From the NCBI GenBank assembly GCA_006352455.1, contig VANL01000080.1, forward strand, positions 1-64,000: a DNA stretch of 64,000 nt, in the 5' to 3' direction. The stretch is from Brachionus sp. 'Tiscar'. Taxonomy: Eukaryota > Rotifera > Eurotatoria > Ploima > Brachionidae. This document shows, in pieces, positions 46,743 to 58,691 of this stretch. Both the position numbers and the translations under genes were made by a program. How positions within the stretch are numbered: the first letter of the stretch is position 1; each line of letters starts with the position of its first letter. The notes under the pieces are model-generated. The model was given only the letters and a program-made list of their open reading frames with translations, ran no database searches and had not been told where the DNA came from.

Positions 46743-46877
46743 TTCAAAAATTATAAAATATCATCTAATAAAGAAAATTAAATTTTATTCTGTACATGAC
46801 AAAAATAAATCTTAATTTTAGAAATTTTTTACAATTTTCACAATTATTTATTTTATTCAATTAACGCCTTTACGGAC
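46743..46877. other. 3' flank of the receptor gene
   Basis: AT-rich, includes an AATAAA-like word near 46804. No gene. Confidence 0.25.
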
Positions 46878-47084
46878 TATAACACCACACTAAAAGCACA
46901 TGAACTTGGTTTTATTGCCTCGAAAAAAAGTGTTCTCGACTTGCTATCAACTCAAAATTGAAATTTTCGGTACTTAGTGGCTTTCGAGTTCATAGATTTA
47001 CATCTCCACTATCTTAAACCTTGAAAATTCCAATTTTTTTGGGGCACTAAAACCAAGTTCATGTGCTTTTAGTGTGGTGTTATA
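46878..47084. mobile_element. 207-bp MITE with 42-bp TIRs
   Basis: Left TIR 46878-46919 starts TATAACACCACACTAAAAGC. Right TIR 47043-47084 is its reverse complement with one or two differences. TA at both outer ends suggests a TA target as used by Tc1/mariner transposases. The interior is not coding. Confidence 0.75.
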
Positions 47085-47537
47085 AAAAATATTTACGGTA
47101 TAATATACTATTCGATTAATAATTGTTCACATAATCAAACTATGTTGAAACTTATAAAAATTTTTTGTATTAGAATTTTTAAATTCGATTCTCAAATAAC
47201 TAAGGTTACTTCATCGAAATATCTCAACAGCAATACTTTCTGGACAAAAACTAAATGCATTTAAAGACTAAATCGCAAGAAAGAATGAGGGTTATTATGA
47301 GGTCAGGTTTTGAAAAATTTTTAATTTTGTTGAAAAAAAATAATCATCGTGAAAAAAAAACTAACTTAATTTTCAAAAATTAGAGAAAATTTCAAACTAA
47401 ATGATATTCATTCATGTCTTTTAAAATGAAATTAATAATTTATGTATAATTTAAAAGAAAAAACTCCTTTAATTAATAAATCTATTATTTTATTTAAAAT
47501 TTTTTATATTACTAATTTAGAAGTTACTTAATACACT
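47085..47537. other. Upstream flank of fucose mutarotase
   Basis: AT-rich, no gene. An acceptor-like AG (aatttag) lies at about 47520, 18 bases before the next ATG. Confidence 0.3.
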
Positions 47538-48054
47538 ATGCCATTGAAAGGAATCCCTAAAGTTCTTACTCCAGATATTTTGCATGCACTCTCTTCGATG
47601 GGTCACGGTGATGAAATAGTTCTAGCCGATGCTCATTTTCCAGCTTCATCAGTTTGTAAGTCTTCTAGATGTGGAACGATTGAAATTCGAGCAGACGCTT
47701 GCAACTCTTTGCCATACTTACTTGAGTCAATTATAAAGTTTTTTCCTCTCGATGAGTACGTTCAAGAACCAATATTTTTGATGGATAGGGTTGACTCTGA
47801 TAAAGCTGCAAATCTAAATGTCAAAGTGTGGAAAGAGTACGATCAAATATTGGAAATGTCGCAAGGAAAACCTGTTAAAGCTAAATTCGTTGAGCGCTTT
47901 GAGTTCTACGATCAAGCTAAAAAAGCCTATGCAATTATTCAAACTGGGTAATTGATATAATTTTTTTGTTTGAAATTTTCCAAATTTTTCACATTTTAGA
48001 GATGTAGCTCAATATGGAAATATCATTCTAAAAAAAGGACTTGTAATGAATTGA
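47538..48054 (+). CDS. FUOM: Fucose mutarotase (RbsD/FucU family)
   Basis: Two exons (47538-47947, 48000-48054) give 154 aa, the usual FUOM length. The enzyme interconverts alpha- and beta-L-fucose in the salvage route to GDP-fucose. The N-terminal motif SSMGHGDEIVLADAHFPASS contains the catalytic His23 and the Asp of GHGD. RADACNSLPYLLESIIKFFP and PVKAKFVERFEFYDQAKKAY follow as in the animal proteins. The C terminus, GDVAQYGNIILKKG, is the conserved family ending. The intron is 52 bp. Confidence 0.95.
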
Positions 48055-48534
48055 AAATAAATTTATTCACTTATAAAATATTCAATAAATTAATTTAATA
48101 ACTTAAAATTTTTATTTCCAATTTAAAACGTATATATTATTTTTATTGATAAAGAAAAAACTTTACTACTTAGAAATGTATTGATACAAAAAATTAACCT
48201 AAAAATATATTAATAATTGCTCATGTATTTGCAACATGATGCAAATGAATAGTTGCATCATGAAAAATATTCTTCAAAAGCTTTGTATAAAATTTTTGAG
48301 TGCGGCACATTTTGCAGAGAGTACATACAACAGACTTTGACAATTGATGAAAGTGTTGCTTTATGTTACATTCAAAAAACTAATTTTCATGATACCAATT
48401 TTTTAATATTCTAGCATTTTTGTTCTAGCTTTTAATCCAAATTACAAAGCACTACTCAATTTAACAGATGGAATATTCGAAATCAACAGCAGATACTAGC
48501 ATAGCAATTTACAATATTTAGCTATACATTCATT
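48055..48534. other. Intergenic stretch
   Basis: No gene. Two ATGCAAATGAATAGTTGCATCA-like words near 48240 form a short inverted pair (GCATCAT/ATGATGC). Confidence 0.3.
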
Positions 48535-48830
48535 TTTTTATGGGACTAAAAACAAAAACTATATCCAGTTCAATACTATGGAATGGAAACCATAAATCTT
48601 AACAGCGTGAATATCAAAACAATACAGAGACTTGAAAATGACCTATTAAGATACATTTATTATTTACCAAAAAAAATGCAGAACGACAGACCTCAGACGC
48701 ATTAATAACATAAGGCACAAATGTAAAGCTTAAACTAACACAAATTGAGTTTTTTGAAGGGCTCTTAAGTAACAACTACACAAGAAGCAGCTTAAAAGAA
48801 CTTTTAGTACTTGAAATTAGTAAGGATTAA
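48535..48830 (+). pseudogene. LINE C-terminal coding relic
   Basis: Reads YYGMETINLNSVNIKTIQRL then ENDLLRYIYYLPKKM and a stop. In another frame it continues KLKLTQIEFFEGLLSNNYTR then SSLKELLVLEISKD. The YGME..LN..NI..IQ..EN.L pattern followed by FF..LLSN.YT is the region after the reverse transcriptase of several LINE families, different from the LINE at 35 kb. No upstream reverse transcriptase is left. Confidence 0.55.
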
Positions 48831-49761
48831 ATACAGACTATTCTGAAGATTTTAAATGAATTGGAATACGAGAAGCATGAAGAAAAAGGTGCAAACACTA
48901 CAAATATTCAATAAACCTAAAGTTTGAGACGAGCAAAAAAAAAAGTCAATCCAGTCAAATGGAGTAAATGGGATAATTCTTTAGTTTCTTATTAAGCCTG
49001 AATAAAAAACAGTGGAATAAAGTTTTCGGATCAATTTTTTCAAATTTAATAAAAAAACTATTTTTAATTTTGATTTAAAAAAAATTTATTAGAAAAAATG
49101 AACAATTAAAATTTTATTACCAAAAAAACATTAACAAGGTAAATTATCACTTTTACCCCATGCATTGGGTTAAAAGCGAGAAAATCATATCTGAGAAAGT
49201 CATACAAAAAATTCTTAAATCTGGTAAAGCCATTTAATACAAGGATAAAGTGAGTTTTCAAATCGGCAAACTTATTTGACAGATCCTGGTGATGCAATGA
49301 GTAATTCACCATTTGAGAGTTACAACCGGGTTCTTTTAAAGATTTTTTTAGTGATCGTATTAAATAAAATATGTTAACAGTGTTGGATATTTTTGAAAAA
49401 TGCGTTAAGTTTGAATCAATAAATTCAAAAGCTCCATGTTTATTTCCCAAAGTGAAAGACTGTGAAAGAGTTTTTAAATCAAAAGAACTTTAATTGTTAA
49501 ATGATTCAAATGGTCCAAATGATTCATATTTTTTTAAGTGTAAACATAAAAATGTAGATATTGAAGCCCTTTTATTAATTAGTAATTTCTCTTTATCGGT
49601 AAATATAAAAAAAAAAAACAATAAAAAATAGAAATTCCATTCAAGATATCTTATCTAATAGAAGAAATTATTAATTATTTTTGTTTCATTGAAAACTAAT
49701 CATCCAATCAAGATAAGTATGTAATCAAAAAAAGTGTTTTCACTTTTACTCCATTATCATA
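48831..49761. other. Intergenic stretch with an unassigned minus-strand open frame
   Basis: The minus-strand frame 49450-49106 (114 codons, MGNKHGAFEFIDSNLTHFSK...) has a balanced amino-acid composition and a slightly higher G+C content. It shows no motif and no splice partner. It may be a relic of a mobile element. Confidence 0.3.
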
Positions 49762-50720
49762 CAGTATGTAGCAAAAGTTTAGAAATTTTTTATTTGTTAA
49801 CACAAAGATTGTTTTTATGCATATAAAAGGCAGGAAAATAATAAAGAAGCGGCTTTTTTTTTTAAATTTTTATCTGTCATCAATCCAATAACGTAAAACC
49901 AAAAAAAATCAAGTGAAAAAAAATCACAGAAAAAATTCAAAAAAGAAAAAAACTATACAATTAATAAAAAAAATCGGTTCAAAAGTTTAGAAATTTTTAA
50001 AATTAAATATTTGAAATGTCCACCTTTAGCCTTATAACAAGCCAAAACTCTTTTTGGTATTGATTCAATCAATTTTTGTACGTACTCAGTCGGAATCTGT
50101 AGCCACTCTTTGTGTAAAGCCTCTTTTAAATGCTCAATAGAAGTTACTTTAGTGTTTACTATTTTGGCATTCATGTATGACCATAAGTTCTCGATTGGGT
50201 TGAGATCTGGTGAACGGGCACATCATGGCAGAACCTCAATGTTCTGTTCTTGTTTCGTTTTGCTTTTTATCTCCACTTTTTAGCAGACCCACGATCTACC
50301 ATTTTTTGTGGGATAGACACATTTTTTTACCCATTTTTAGCCAAATGTTATTTAGAGACCAAATGCTAAGCAATTTAAACTAAGCAGTTTAAGAGCAAAA
50401 TTTACTCAAAATTAGAAGATATTTAAGAAATAATCATAAAGGTGTGAAAAAAGGTAGTACTGATTGTTAAAATTTTTGGATTACCCGAATTTCTAATCTT
50501 TTGCACCGACTTTTACTTTTTAATTTTTAGAAGAAAAATTTTTAAAAGATAATTATATTTTTATTCCGAGTGTGATATATCAAATTGAAGAAAAAAAAAA
50601 ATTTTCAAATTAATGTTTTTCTTCTTTTTTTTTTTTTTGCAGTCTAATATTTGTAAAATCAATATATAAAAAAATTTAGATAAATAAAATAATTAATTTT
50701 TAAGCTTTTGCAACATACTG
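49762..50720 (-). mobile_element. Internally deleted Tc1-like transposon
   Basis: Ends: TA at 49760-49761 followed by CAGTATGTAGCAAAAGTTTA, and at the other end the complement of CAGTATGTTGCAAAAGCTTA followed by TA (50721-50722). The TIRs and the TA target duplication are typical of Tc1/mariner elements. At 959 bp it is shorter than a full element, and only the C-terminal part of the transposase remains. Confidence 0.8.
49953..50240 (-). pseudogene. Tc1-like transposase C terminus with premature stop
   Basis: On the minus strand: NIEVLP, a stop (TGA where TGG/Trp is expected), then ARSPDLNPIENLWSYMNAKI, EHLKEALHKEWLQIPTEYVQ, KLIESIPKRVLACYKAKGGH and FKY. SPDLNPIENLW contains the third catalytic acidic region of Tc1 transposases. 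Upstream catalytic Asp motifs and the DNA-binding domain are missing. Confidence 0.85.
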
Positions 50721-51114
50721 TATTAATCCCAAACGACGATATTGGAACTACTAAGTCAAATATTATAAAGTAATGGTGATAAAATGATAAAACTTTACGG
50801 AATACTCAAATATAATTCTTATACAGTCTAAAACAGGAATTGGCAGAGACCATTTTATGCAATTTTATACCAAACTCTTTAATACATTTTTTTTTATTGT
50901 AGAAAACTGATTTTGTGCTTGTTATTTTATTTTCTTAACAATTTTTGTAAAAAACTTATTACTTTTTTCTAATTAATATTTATTCTTGAAGACAATATTT
51001 TGATTAGTTGACAAAGTTTAAAAAACAATTGCTAGCTTTTTAACTTGGTCTAAAATAAAAATTAAATAAAAGAAAATATTTTGACAATAACTTTATTTAA
51101 CAGTAAATAAATCA
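50721..51114. other. Intergenic stretch
   Basis: AT-rich 3' flank of DDX24. No gene. Confidence 0.3.
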
Positions 51115-53425
51115 TTATTTTTTATTTTTCTTTTTAGATTTTATTTTAAATTCGTCAAGCGCATCTTTTTTGGAATCTTTAAAAAAAAATGAATTACACC
51201 ATTTTGCCTCAATGATGATAATAAATTTAACTTACTGTTCATTTGTAATATCTCATTTATATTTTTAGGCTCCAAGTATTTTTTGCTCATAAACTTGGGA
51301 AAAATCATTTGCTTTAAATTTTTGTCAAGTTCTTGTTTAAATTGACTCAATTTAATTCTATTTTTGTGAACGTTTTGATTGTCAACTTGAGTTTCTTTTA
51401 AAATTTCATCATCCAATTCAATATCCATCAACTTGGCATTTTTAGCGTACCAATTTGTATCATTTTTTTCCTTGTTCAATTGATGCTGTAACTCGTCGAT
51501 TTTTCTGGCCAAATTTACTCTTGTTTTGCATGATTCAAAGTAATCAATATCGATCGGATAGTCTTTAATTTCCTTGTCTTTTTTAAAGGTCTTGACAATT
51601 TTTCTATAGAGATTTATTTCGTCTGGAGAAATTAGCATAACGCTGAGACCCTCGCTAGTCGATCTGGCTGTACGGCCACTTCGATGAACGTAGATCTCTG
51701 CCGATCTAGGACACTGGTAGTGAATAACATGCTGAACGCCAGGAATATCGAGCCCTCTTGATGCCACATCTGAAGCAATCATAAATGAATTTTCTGTTGC
51801 TGGTAAAAAATAAAATAAAGTGAAAAAAATTCAGCTAAAAATGAGCTAAAATAATTTACTATTAAATTTTTCCAAATTTTTTAAGCGTTGTTTTTGGTCC
51901 ATATTGGCGTGCAAATGGAGCGGATTTTTTTTCAACAAGCGAAACAAATTAGTTAAGCGCCTAACGCATTCAATGCTATTTGCAAAGACCAATGTTCGAC
52001 CTTGATATTTGCATGTAAAATAATAGAGATATATGTCTTTTTCTTTTAGTTGGCAAAATATTTTTGACTCAAACAAATTTTCAGCTGTAACTTGTTGGGT
52101 TGTTAAGTCAAAAAATTTTGGTTGTTTGGTCATCTGAATTTTTTCAACCAAAGAATTAAGCTTAGCCTGCTCTTCGCGTTTAATTTGAGCTTGAGTTTTT
52201 ATTTTTTTTACTTTATCATTTTCAAAATCTCCTCCAAATTTGGTAATCAATGTTGCCGAAAAAAGAAAATTTTGTCTTTTAGCTTTTAACTTATCATCTT
52301 TATTAATCAGACCTAGAATTTTTTCTACTTCTGAAAAATGTCCTTTCTCGATCATTCGGTCAGCCTCGTCAATTACCAGAAATTTTATCCGAATTATGTT
52401 GTTTAGAAATTCATGGCCATCTTCAATCATTTGCATTAATCGACCAGGTGTCGCCACCACAATTTCCGGATGTTTTGACAACAGTCTTTCCTGTTTTAAT
52501 TGAGATAGACCACCAACAACACAAGCTATTTTTAAATCTTTATATCTACAACAAACTTGTAGATGATCTTTTATTTGAATAGCGAGCTCGCGAGTGGGCG
52601 TCAAGATTAATGCCTGAGGTGCTGGACTATCATTTCCTTCAAAAATTTGTGTGTTAGCTGAGTCAATTAGTTGAGCCAATATTGGTAAGCCAAAAGCTAA
52701 AGTTTTTCCACTGCCCTAAAAGCAAATTTTGAACTTAAAATTTAATTTTTTGATATTATTAATACAGTTTGTGCAGTTCCTATAATGTTAGATCGATTTT
52801 TAATAGCCTCAGGGATGACTATTTTTTGAATAGGCATTGGACTGTAAAAATGTTTTTCATAAAGACCTACTAAAAGCTCTTTTGGTAGCATCAGTTCGAA
52901 CCAGGAGCTCATTTCTAAAATTTGAAAAAAGTTATTTTAACTAATAAAAATTTTAATTAGCCTACTTTCATCAAATTCTTGTTCATTTAATTCATTTACT
53001 TTATCATCACTACCATTGAAAATGCTAAGACGCGAGGTTGAATTTGGTTTTTGTGGTTTTGATTTCTTAATTTTTGAATTTTTCTTTTTTATTTTAGTCT
53101 TTTTCGGTTTTTGAGTTTCACTTTTAGTACAACTTGTATCATTGTCAATATTCTTTTTTTTTTTTACATTTTTTTTCAATTTGTTTTTTCCATTTTCTTC
53201 ATTTTCTGACAAAAGTTTGGGTTTCTTAGACTTTAAATTTTCATTTTTGTCCGTATTTTTGCGTTTCTTTTTTTTTAACTTATATAAAAAAAAAAGATGA
53301 AAAAATTTTAATTTTTTCAAATATAATTGATTCTAGATTACCAGTTTTTCATCAATAATTGAATAGTCGGTAATCTCTTCAAAGCTGATGAGACCTTTTC
53401 CTTCCAATAAAGGCGATATCTTCAT
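51115..53425 (-). CDS. DDX24: ATP-dependent RNA helicase DDX24 (yeast Mak5 type)
   Basis: Six exons (53425-53342, 53278-52966, 52914-52766, 52715-51860, 51799-51236, 51176-51115) give 675 aa with all phases matching. DDX24/Mak5 works in the nucleolus in large-subunit ribosome assembly. After a start MKISPLLEGKGLISFEEITD comes a very Lys-rich linker (nucleolar-type). Then follow the Q-motif region (WFELMLPKELLVGLYEKHFY), motif I AQTGSGKT (180-187), PTREL (222), TPGR (271), DEAD (298-301), SAT (335), a charged insert typical of DDX24 (KIKTQAQIKREEQAKLNSL), and the C-terminal helicase lobe with SDVASRGLDIP, VIHYQCPRSAEIYVHRSGRT and AR. The tail is basic (KIKSKKKNKK). For exon 5 to 6, the acceptor before CAACAG was chosen over one 6 bases downstream because it restores the family spacing. 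Confidence 0.95.
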
Positions 53426-53775
53426 ATTTATAATTCAATATTTTTAAATATTAGAATAACTTCCATGTGCAAATTTTCTTTATTTTTAATTCATAAAATT
53501 TTTAATCGAGAGAGTACACGCTTTGAATTGCTAAAATAAATAGAAATAAAATTTTTGTAACAATATAGCAGCTTTAGCTAGATAAAAAATAAATCTTAAT
53601 TTGCAATAAATAAAAAAAAAATTAGAATCAAATTTTTCTCTAAAATTGTAGCAGCTAAATATAAAAATGTTTTTTATTTAAAGCGTCATTCAGCTTATAC
53701 CAAAAAAAACGCTTTTAATGATGGTGAAAAAAAAACAGAATAATATTATTTTATTTTTTAGAAAATACCAGGAAA
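53426..53775. promoter_or_regulatory. Head-to-head promoter interval, DDX24 / IF1
   Basis: Only 350 bp separate the two divergent start codons, so the promoters of both genes must lie here. The sequence is AT-rich and no specific element is recognised. Confidence 0.5.
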
Positions 53776-54282
53776 ATGAGTCTTTGCAAAATTAACAATT
53801 TGCGCTTAATCGCAGCAAGATCGTTCTCAATTAGGTGGGCTTTTGAGCTTTTTTTCTAAAATAATTTTTTTAATCAAAAATTCAGAGGAGCGTTGGCTAG
53901 TCATGGTGATTTTGGAAGTGGTTCTGGAAAAGTAAAATCTAAATTATCAAAAAAAGTGAGATAAATATAATTTGAATTTTTAGGGCGGTGGTTCGGGTGG
54001 ATCAATCCGTGACGCTGGAGGAAAATTTGGCGAACGTGAAGCTGCTTTTGAAAATGCCTATTTCAAAAAACTTGAAGCTGAACAATTAGAGTCATTGAGA
54101 AAAAGACATGATGAAGAAATCAAGCATCACGAAATGGAAATTCAAAGACATTTGGTAAATTTAGAATTAATTTTAATTTTCGACTGTTAAATTTAATTTT
54201 TCAGGATGCTATCAAAAGACATCGTGAGCATCAAGATGATTTGCACAAGGCTAATAAGAAGAGAGAAAAAAAAGATGATTAA
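53776..54282 (+). CDS. ATPIF1: Mitochondrial F1F0-ATPase inhibitor IF1
   Basis: Four exons (53776-53834, 53886-53931, 53984-54154, 54205-54282) encode 117 aa. IF1 blocks ATP hydrolysis by the F1 motor when the membrane potential collapses. The N-terminal Arg/Ser/hydroxylated stretch (NNLRLIAARSFSIRGALASH) looks like a mitochondrial presequence. The inhibitory segment GSIRDAGGKFGEREAAFENA is followed by the His- and Lys-rich coiled coil (LRKRHDEEIKHHEMEIQRHL) through which IF1 dimerises in a pH-dependent way. The Gly/Ser-rich stretch SGSGKGGGSGGS sits just before the inhibitory region. Confidence 0.95.
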
Positions 54283-55548
54283 ATGTGCGAGTTTAAATAT
54301 TTAAAAATGCTTAACTTATAATTTTGAAAACTTTGTCGACCTTGAATAAAAAATCTTTAGAATTGGTTTGGTAACTTGTTTTAAAATCTTAAATTAAGTC
54401 TGTTTTGAAAAATAAGAAATTAATTAGTAGGAAAAAGAAATAAATTTGATTTTTTTATTTAAGTCCCTTATTAATGCAAAGTTTTTCATTTAAAATTTTT
54501 TATGCAGAAATTTGTTCAGCTAAAACTCAATTAAAATTTAAATGATTAAATTAAATAACAGTTAAGTTTATTTTTATTTATTTAATTTTTTTTTAACTAA
54601 TGCTCCACAAGGAGCGAATAAGGCGTACAAAAAAAAAGTTTATTTCTAGCGAGTGCTCAAAAATGGTTGAAATTTCAAAAAGAAAAAAAGTTGTGATCTC
54701 TTAAAGATAAAATAAAGAAAATTGAATAGTTTGTCTAGTTTTAAAAACTAATAAGCTTTTTTTAGAAAATGTCATAGGTTTTTTTAATAAAGGCATCTAA
54801 TTGTAGTATATAACTACAAATATGTATATCAAACACAATATTTCTTATAAATCTAATTATATCTTATTTAATTATTAATTAATCAATTTTTTAGTATAAG
54901 TAATTATACTTTAAACGTTAATACCATAAGTATTTAAGTTATTGATAAATTAGTCTCAAAAAATTTTAACAGTGTTAATAAAGTAGAGTTAAAACTCGTA
55001 ACTAAAAAAAGTTAAATTTTTTGAGAAAAAATTAGTGTTGGTAATCGACTCCAATCGATTGATAAAATTTAAAAATCAACAAATTTTTTTTGTCAGTTAT
55101 TTAATTGATTAGAATTAATCGACTAGAAAAAATTAATCGATTTAAAGTTAAAAAAAATTTTTATTTTTATAATGACAAATATAAAATTTTGGTAGCGCAT
55201 GAAAAATTAGGATTTTTATTTATTTTTAAAAAAAAATTAGTTAAAAATATTTTTTTTTAAATAATCTCTTTTATTTAATTTTTATTCCTGCTGTTAAATA
55301 TAAATTTTAACAAAGCTTATAAAACCTTTAAACAAAGGAACAAAACCTGATTTTTCGGTTTTAGTTCTTTGACTTCTCTGCTAATTAATTTGTTACATAA
55401 AATTTTAAATCTAATTTTTATTTGTTAATAAAAAGTTTAAAAAGATTCATTTTTTTTAATTTAAGTTAAATTAATATGATTATGAATAAATCTAAATTTA
55501 AATGAAATCTATCATTTATAAAATGAATTTAGATAAATTTTTAAATTT
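54283..55548. other. Convergent intergenic stretch
   Basis: 3' flanks of IF1 and pirin. At 54601-54635 is the TGCTCCACAAGGAGC block shared with 40206-40220. At 55035-55140 there are several AATCGA/TCGATT words in both orientations. No gene. Confidence 0.35.
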
Positions 55549-56480
55549 TCACTTAACCATACTTCTTTCAATTCCTTCAGACCTCCAATTTGGAGCTCGT
55601 TCAAAACCATTTTTACCGTGTCTAAAATCATCGAATGTTTGATATATTTCCTCTTGTGTGTTCATCACAAAGGGCCCGTGTTGAATAACAGGCTCGTTTA
55701 ATGGCTTGCCAGCGATCAAAACAAAATGCAATAGCTCGTCTTGTTCGTTCTTGAATTGAATTGAGTCTCCAGGACTAAAAACTAAAGTGTGATGAGCATC
55801 AGCTTTTACCAACTTATTTACGGCGCCGAAAAGTCCTGAACCATCTAGAACAAAGACAAAAGCGTTCCAGTCATTTGGAACTGATTGTGTGAATGTTGAT
55901 CCTTTTTCAAGCTTAAAATCTAGATACATGGTTGGAGTTCGTGTATATATAGGTGATTTGACGCCCATGCTCTCTCCTGCAATTATTTTCACATGAACTC
56001 CATCTTCAGATTTTTTTGGAATTTGAGAATCTTTTAATTCTTGATAACTAGGCTCTACCATTTTGTATTCTTTAGCCAAATTAATCCAGAGCTGTAGGCC
56101 ATGACTTGGCTCTTTACCGATTGGCATTTCACAGTGAACAATACCTCTTCCAGCAGTCATCCACTGTAAATCGCCCGGCTCGATTGTTCCTTTATGTCCA
56201 CAAAAATCTTCATGAATAAATTTTCCCGATAAAAGATAAGTCACAGTCTCAAAACCTCGATGAGGATGGTCGGGAAAACCAGCTGGTTCTTTTGAATTGA
56301 ATTCATCTAACATCAAAAATGGATCCAAATTTCTAAGCTTTTACAAAAACCTAAAATTTAGAACATAAGTGATTTATTTCTATCATATACTTGACTAGTT
56401 CCTATACTTCGTCTAACTTTTGCTCCTGCACCCTCACTTTGTTCGATGTTTTTTATTATTTTAACGACAAATCGACTCAT
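55549..56480 (-). CDS. PIR: Pirin, Fe-binding cupin
   Basis: Two exons (56480-56391, 56337-55549) give 292 aa, close to human pirin (290). Pirin is a nuclear iron-binding cupin, an NF-kB co-regulator and a quercetinase in some species. The N terminus carries SEGAGAKVRRSIGTSQLRNL. The iron ligands are present: His54 and His56 in FPDHPHRGFETV, His98 and Glu100 in GRGIVHCEMP. The second cupin half includes TRTPTMYLDFKL and the family signature EPVIQHGPFVMNTQEEI. The intron is 53 bp. Confidence 0.97.
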
Positions 56481-57036
56481 TAAAATGAAAAATTTATTTT
56501 ATTTTGAAAATTTTTTTTAATTTCTTTTTTTTTTGTTATTTTTTCACGTGAATTTATACTAAACAGAAAGCACTTTTGCTTAATCACTTTAGCAGAAAAT
56601 TTTGCTGTTTCATTATTTCACATTTATAATAGATTTTATTCAAAAATTTTACAAGAAATTCTAAAAATATTTTGCATATTCATTTTAAACATGCCTCAAT
56701 TAAATAAATTTTCCAGCTATTATTTTAAAAAATAAAGTTAAGATAATTTTTACAAATTTTATCAAACATGAAGCAAGACGAAAAACTTTATAATAATTGA
56801 AAAATGTCAATTTTATTAATCTTTGATATTTGTAAGAGAATAAAATATTTTTTAAAATAGTCATAAATTATGATCATTCAATATAGATGTATATTTTAAT
56901 TTGAATTTTTTTCAATTTGGGGCATTATTTTTTTAAGTATAATTGTTTTAATAGTTAATCAAGTCTTCAAATGAAAATTAAAATTTTACATTGATTAACA
57001 GTTAATTAATTTTAAAATATAAAATCTTTAAAAAAA
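56481..57036. promoter_or_regulatory. Head-to-head promoter interval, pirin / Morgue-like gene
   Basis: 556 bp of AT-rich sequence separate the divergent start codons. No element is recognised. Confidence 0.4.
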
Positions 57037-58691
57037 ATGCAAAACCTGGATGATAAAGTAAAATTTTAAGATAACTCGATATTTCTGTTTTAATTTTTTA
57101 ATTTAAGTGTATAAAGTGTAAATTTTGTGAGAATTTTTATGGGCCTTGTTTCGAAGAGCCAATCTGCATAACATGTCACCTATTTATTTTTCCTAATATA
57201 CTTGAAGACAAAGAGCTCGCCGCAAATCGAACAAACAATTTTAAATTAAATTCACATTATTTGTCCGACTCATCCAAATTTTCTAGTTTTAATTTAAAAA
57301 CACCTTCTTCTCTTCAAGACATAACTTTAAAATTAACCAGAAATCTTGAAGTAATCAATGTTAAAATGATTTTTTTTTCGTTTAATTTTTACTAATATTT
57401 TTTTAATTAGAAGTTGGATTCAAATGACTCTGGTAATGAAGACATTGACGATTTACAGCTAGCAAGTTGTTTAAATGAACCGAAAGCAACAACTGATGAT
57501 TTAAATTCAAACAGTCAAAATTTAAGCTTTAATATTAAAAAGTTTAAATTGAAAAATATAATAAAAACATTTAATTTTGGATCTAGTAATTTAATTGAAA
57601 TGCTTCCAAATGAAGGTTAGACATCACATCAATCACAATTAAATTCAAAATGTTTCAATTTAATTTTTTTAAAAGTTCTGCTCAAAATTTTTACCTCTTT
57701 GGATGATTTATCACTTTGGTCTGTCAGCCAAGTGTGTAAAAGATGGTTTTTATTGATTAAAGAACAAATTAGTGATGAAAAATGGCGATTGTTTATTAGA
57801 GAAAGATGGGTCTTTTGTAAGCCTCAATTTGATATTGAATCTAATTTCGAGCTGTACTCACAATTGTAATATTTATTTCCTCAATTATTTATACAGATAA
57901 TTAATCCTAATTTTAAGAGTTAAATCTTCTAATTGCTTCTATTGTCTTCAGCAAATACACAATAGAGTAAGGAGATTCAAACTAATTTAACAATTGCTAA
58001 ATTTATTGTTTTTTTTTAGCCTAAAATAGATTTGTGTGACGAATTTAAGAAGTCATGGCGACACAAGCGTTTGCTTTTAGAACTTAAGTATTTGCAAATG
58101 GACCCACCTGATGGTATAAATGCAAAACCTCTCGATTCATCTTGCTATTTTTGGCAAGGTATTTATTTTTTTTAGACTAGTCAAATTTCTTATCTCATTA
58201 CTATTCTTTAATAGCATCAATAACTGGACCAGTGGGATCACCTTATGAGGGTGGAATATTTTATCTCTACCTTCAAATACCTCAAAGCTATCCGCTGAAT
58301 CCACCGGTAACTAAGTTTTAGTTTTAATTGAGAACAAATGTTTAAATTAGTTTTTTTTTGTTGTTTTACTTAGTTGGTTAGATTTATTACTAAGATATTT
58401 CATCCAAATATATCAAGACACGGAGACATTGGTTTAGATAGCATATGTGAAAATTGGTCTTTAGCTTTAACAATTTCAAAAATTTTGATTTCGATTCAAA
58501 GTTTATTGACAGACCCATATACACACGTGTGCATGGAGCGGGACATAGGTGAGTTGTACATAAAAAATAGAGATTTATTCGATAGAAATGCCCGACTTTT
58601 TACTTGGAAATATGCTATGAATGATTATTTATGCTTTAGTAATAGTTCAAATAAAATAAATGATATCAACTTTTATGTTAAAAGTGAATAA
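57037..58691 (+). CDS. morgue: Morgue-type protein: Cys-rich finger, F-box and inactive E2 (UEV-like) domain
   Basis: Eight exons (57037-57057, 57108-57350, 57411-57615, 57676-57865, 57918-57966, 58020-58158, 58215-58306, 58374-58691) join in frame to 418 aa. Near the N terminus is a Cys-rich cluster (CIKCKFCENF, PICITCH; Cys8, 11, 14, 21, 27, 30). An acidic linker follows, then an F-box at about 152-200 (MLPNEVLLKIFTSLDDLSLW, VSQVCKRWFLLI). The rest is a ubiquitin-conjugating fold (about 240-405) with LLLELKYLQMDPPDG, FWQASITGPVGSPYEGGIFY, IFHPNIS and LTISKILISIQSLLTDP. The position of the catalytic Cys is Gly333 (GDIGLDSI). F-box plus E2 with Gly for Cys is the architecture described for Drosophila Morgue, which promotes IAP turnover in apoptosis. 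Some small exons (exon 5, 49 nt) are chosen by phase and could be refined. Confidence 0.85.
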
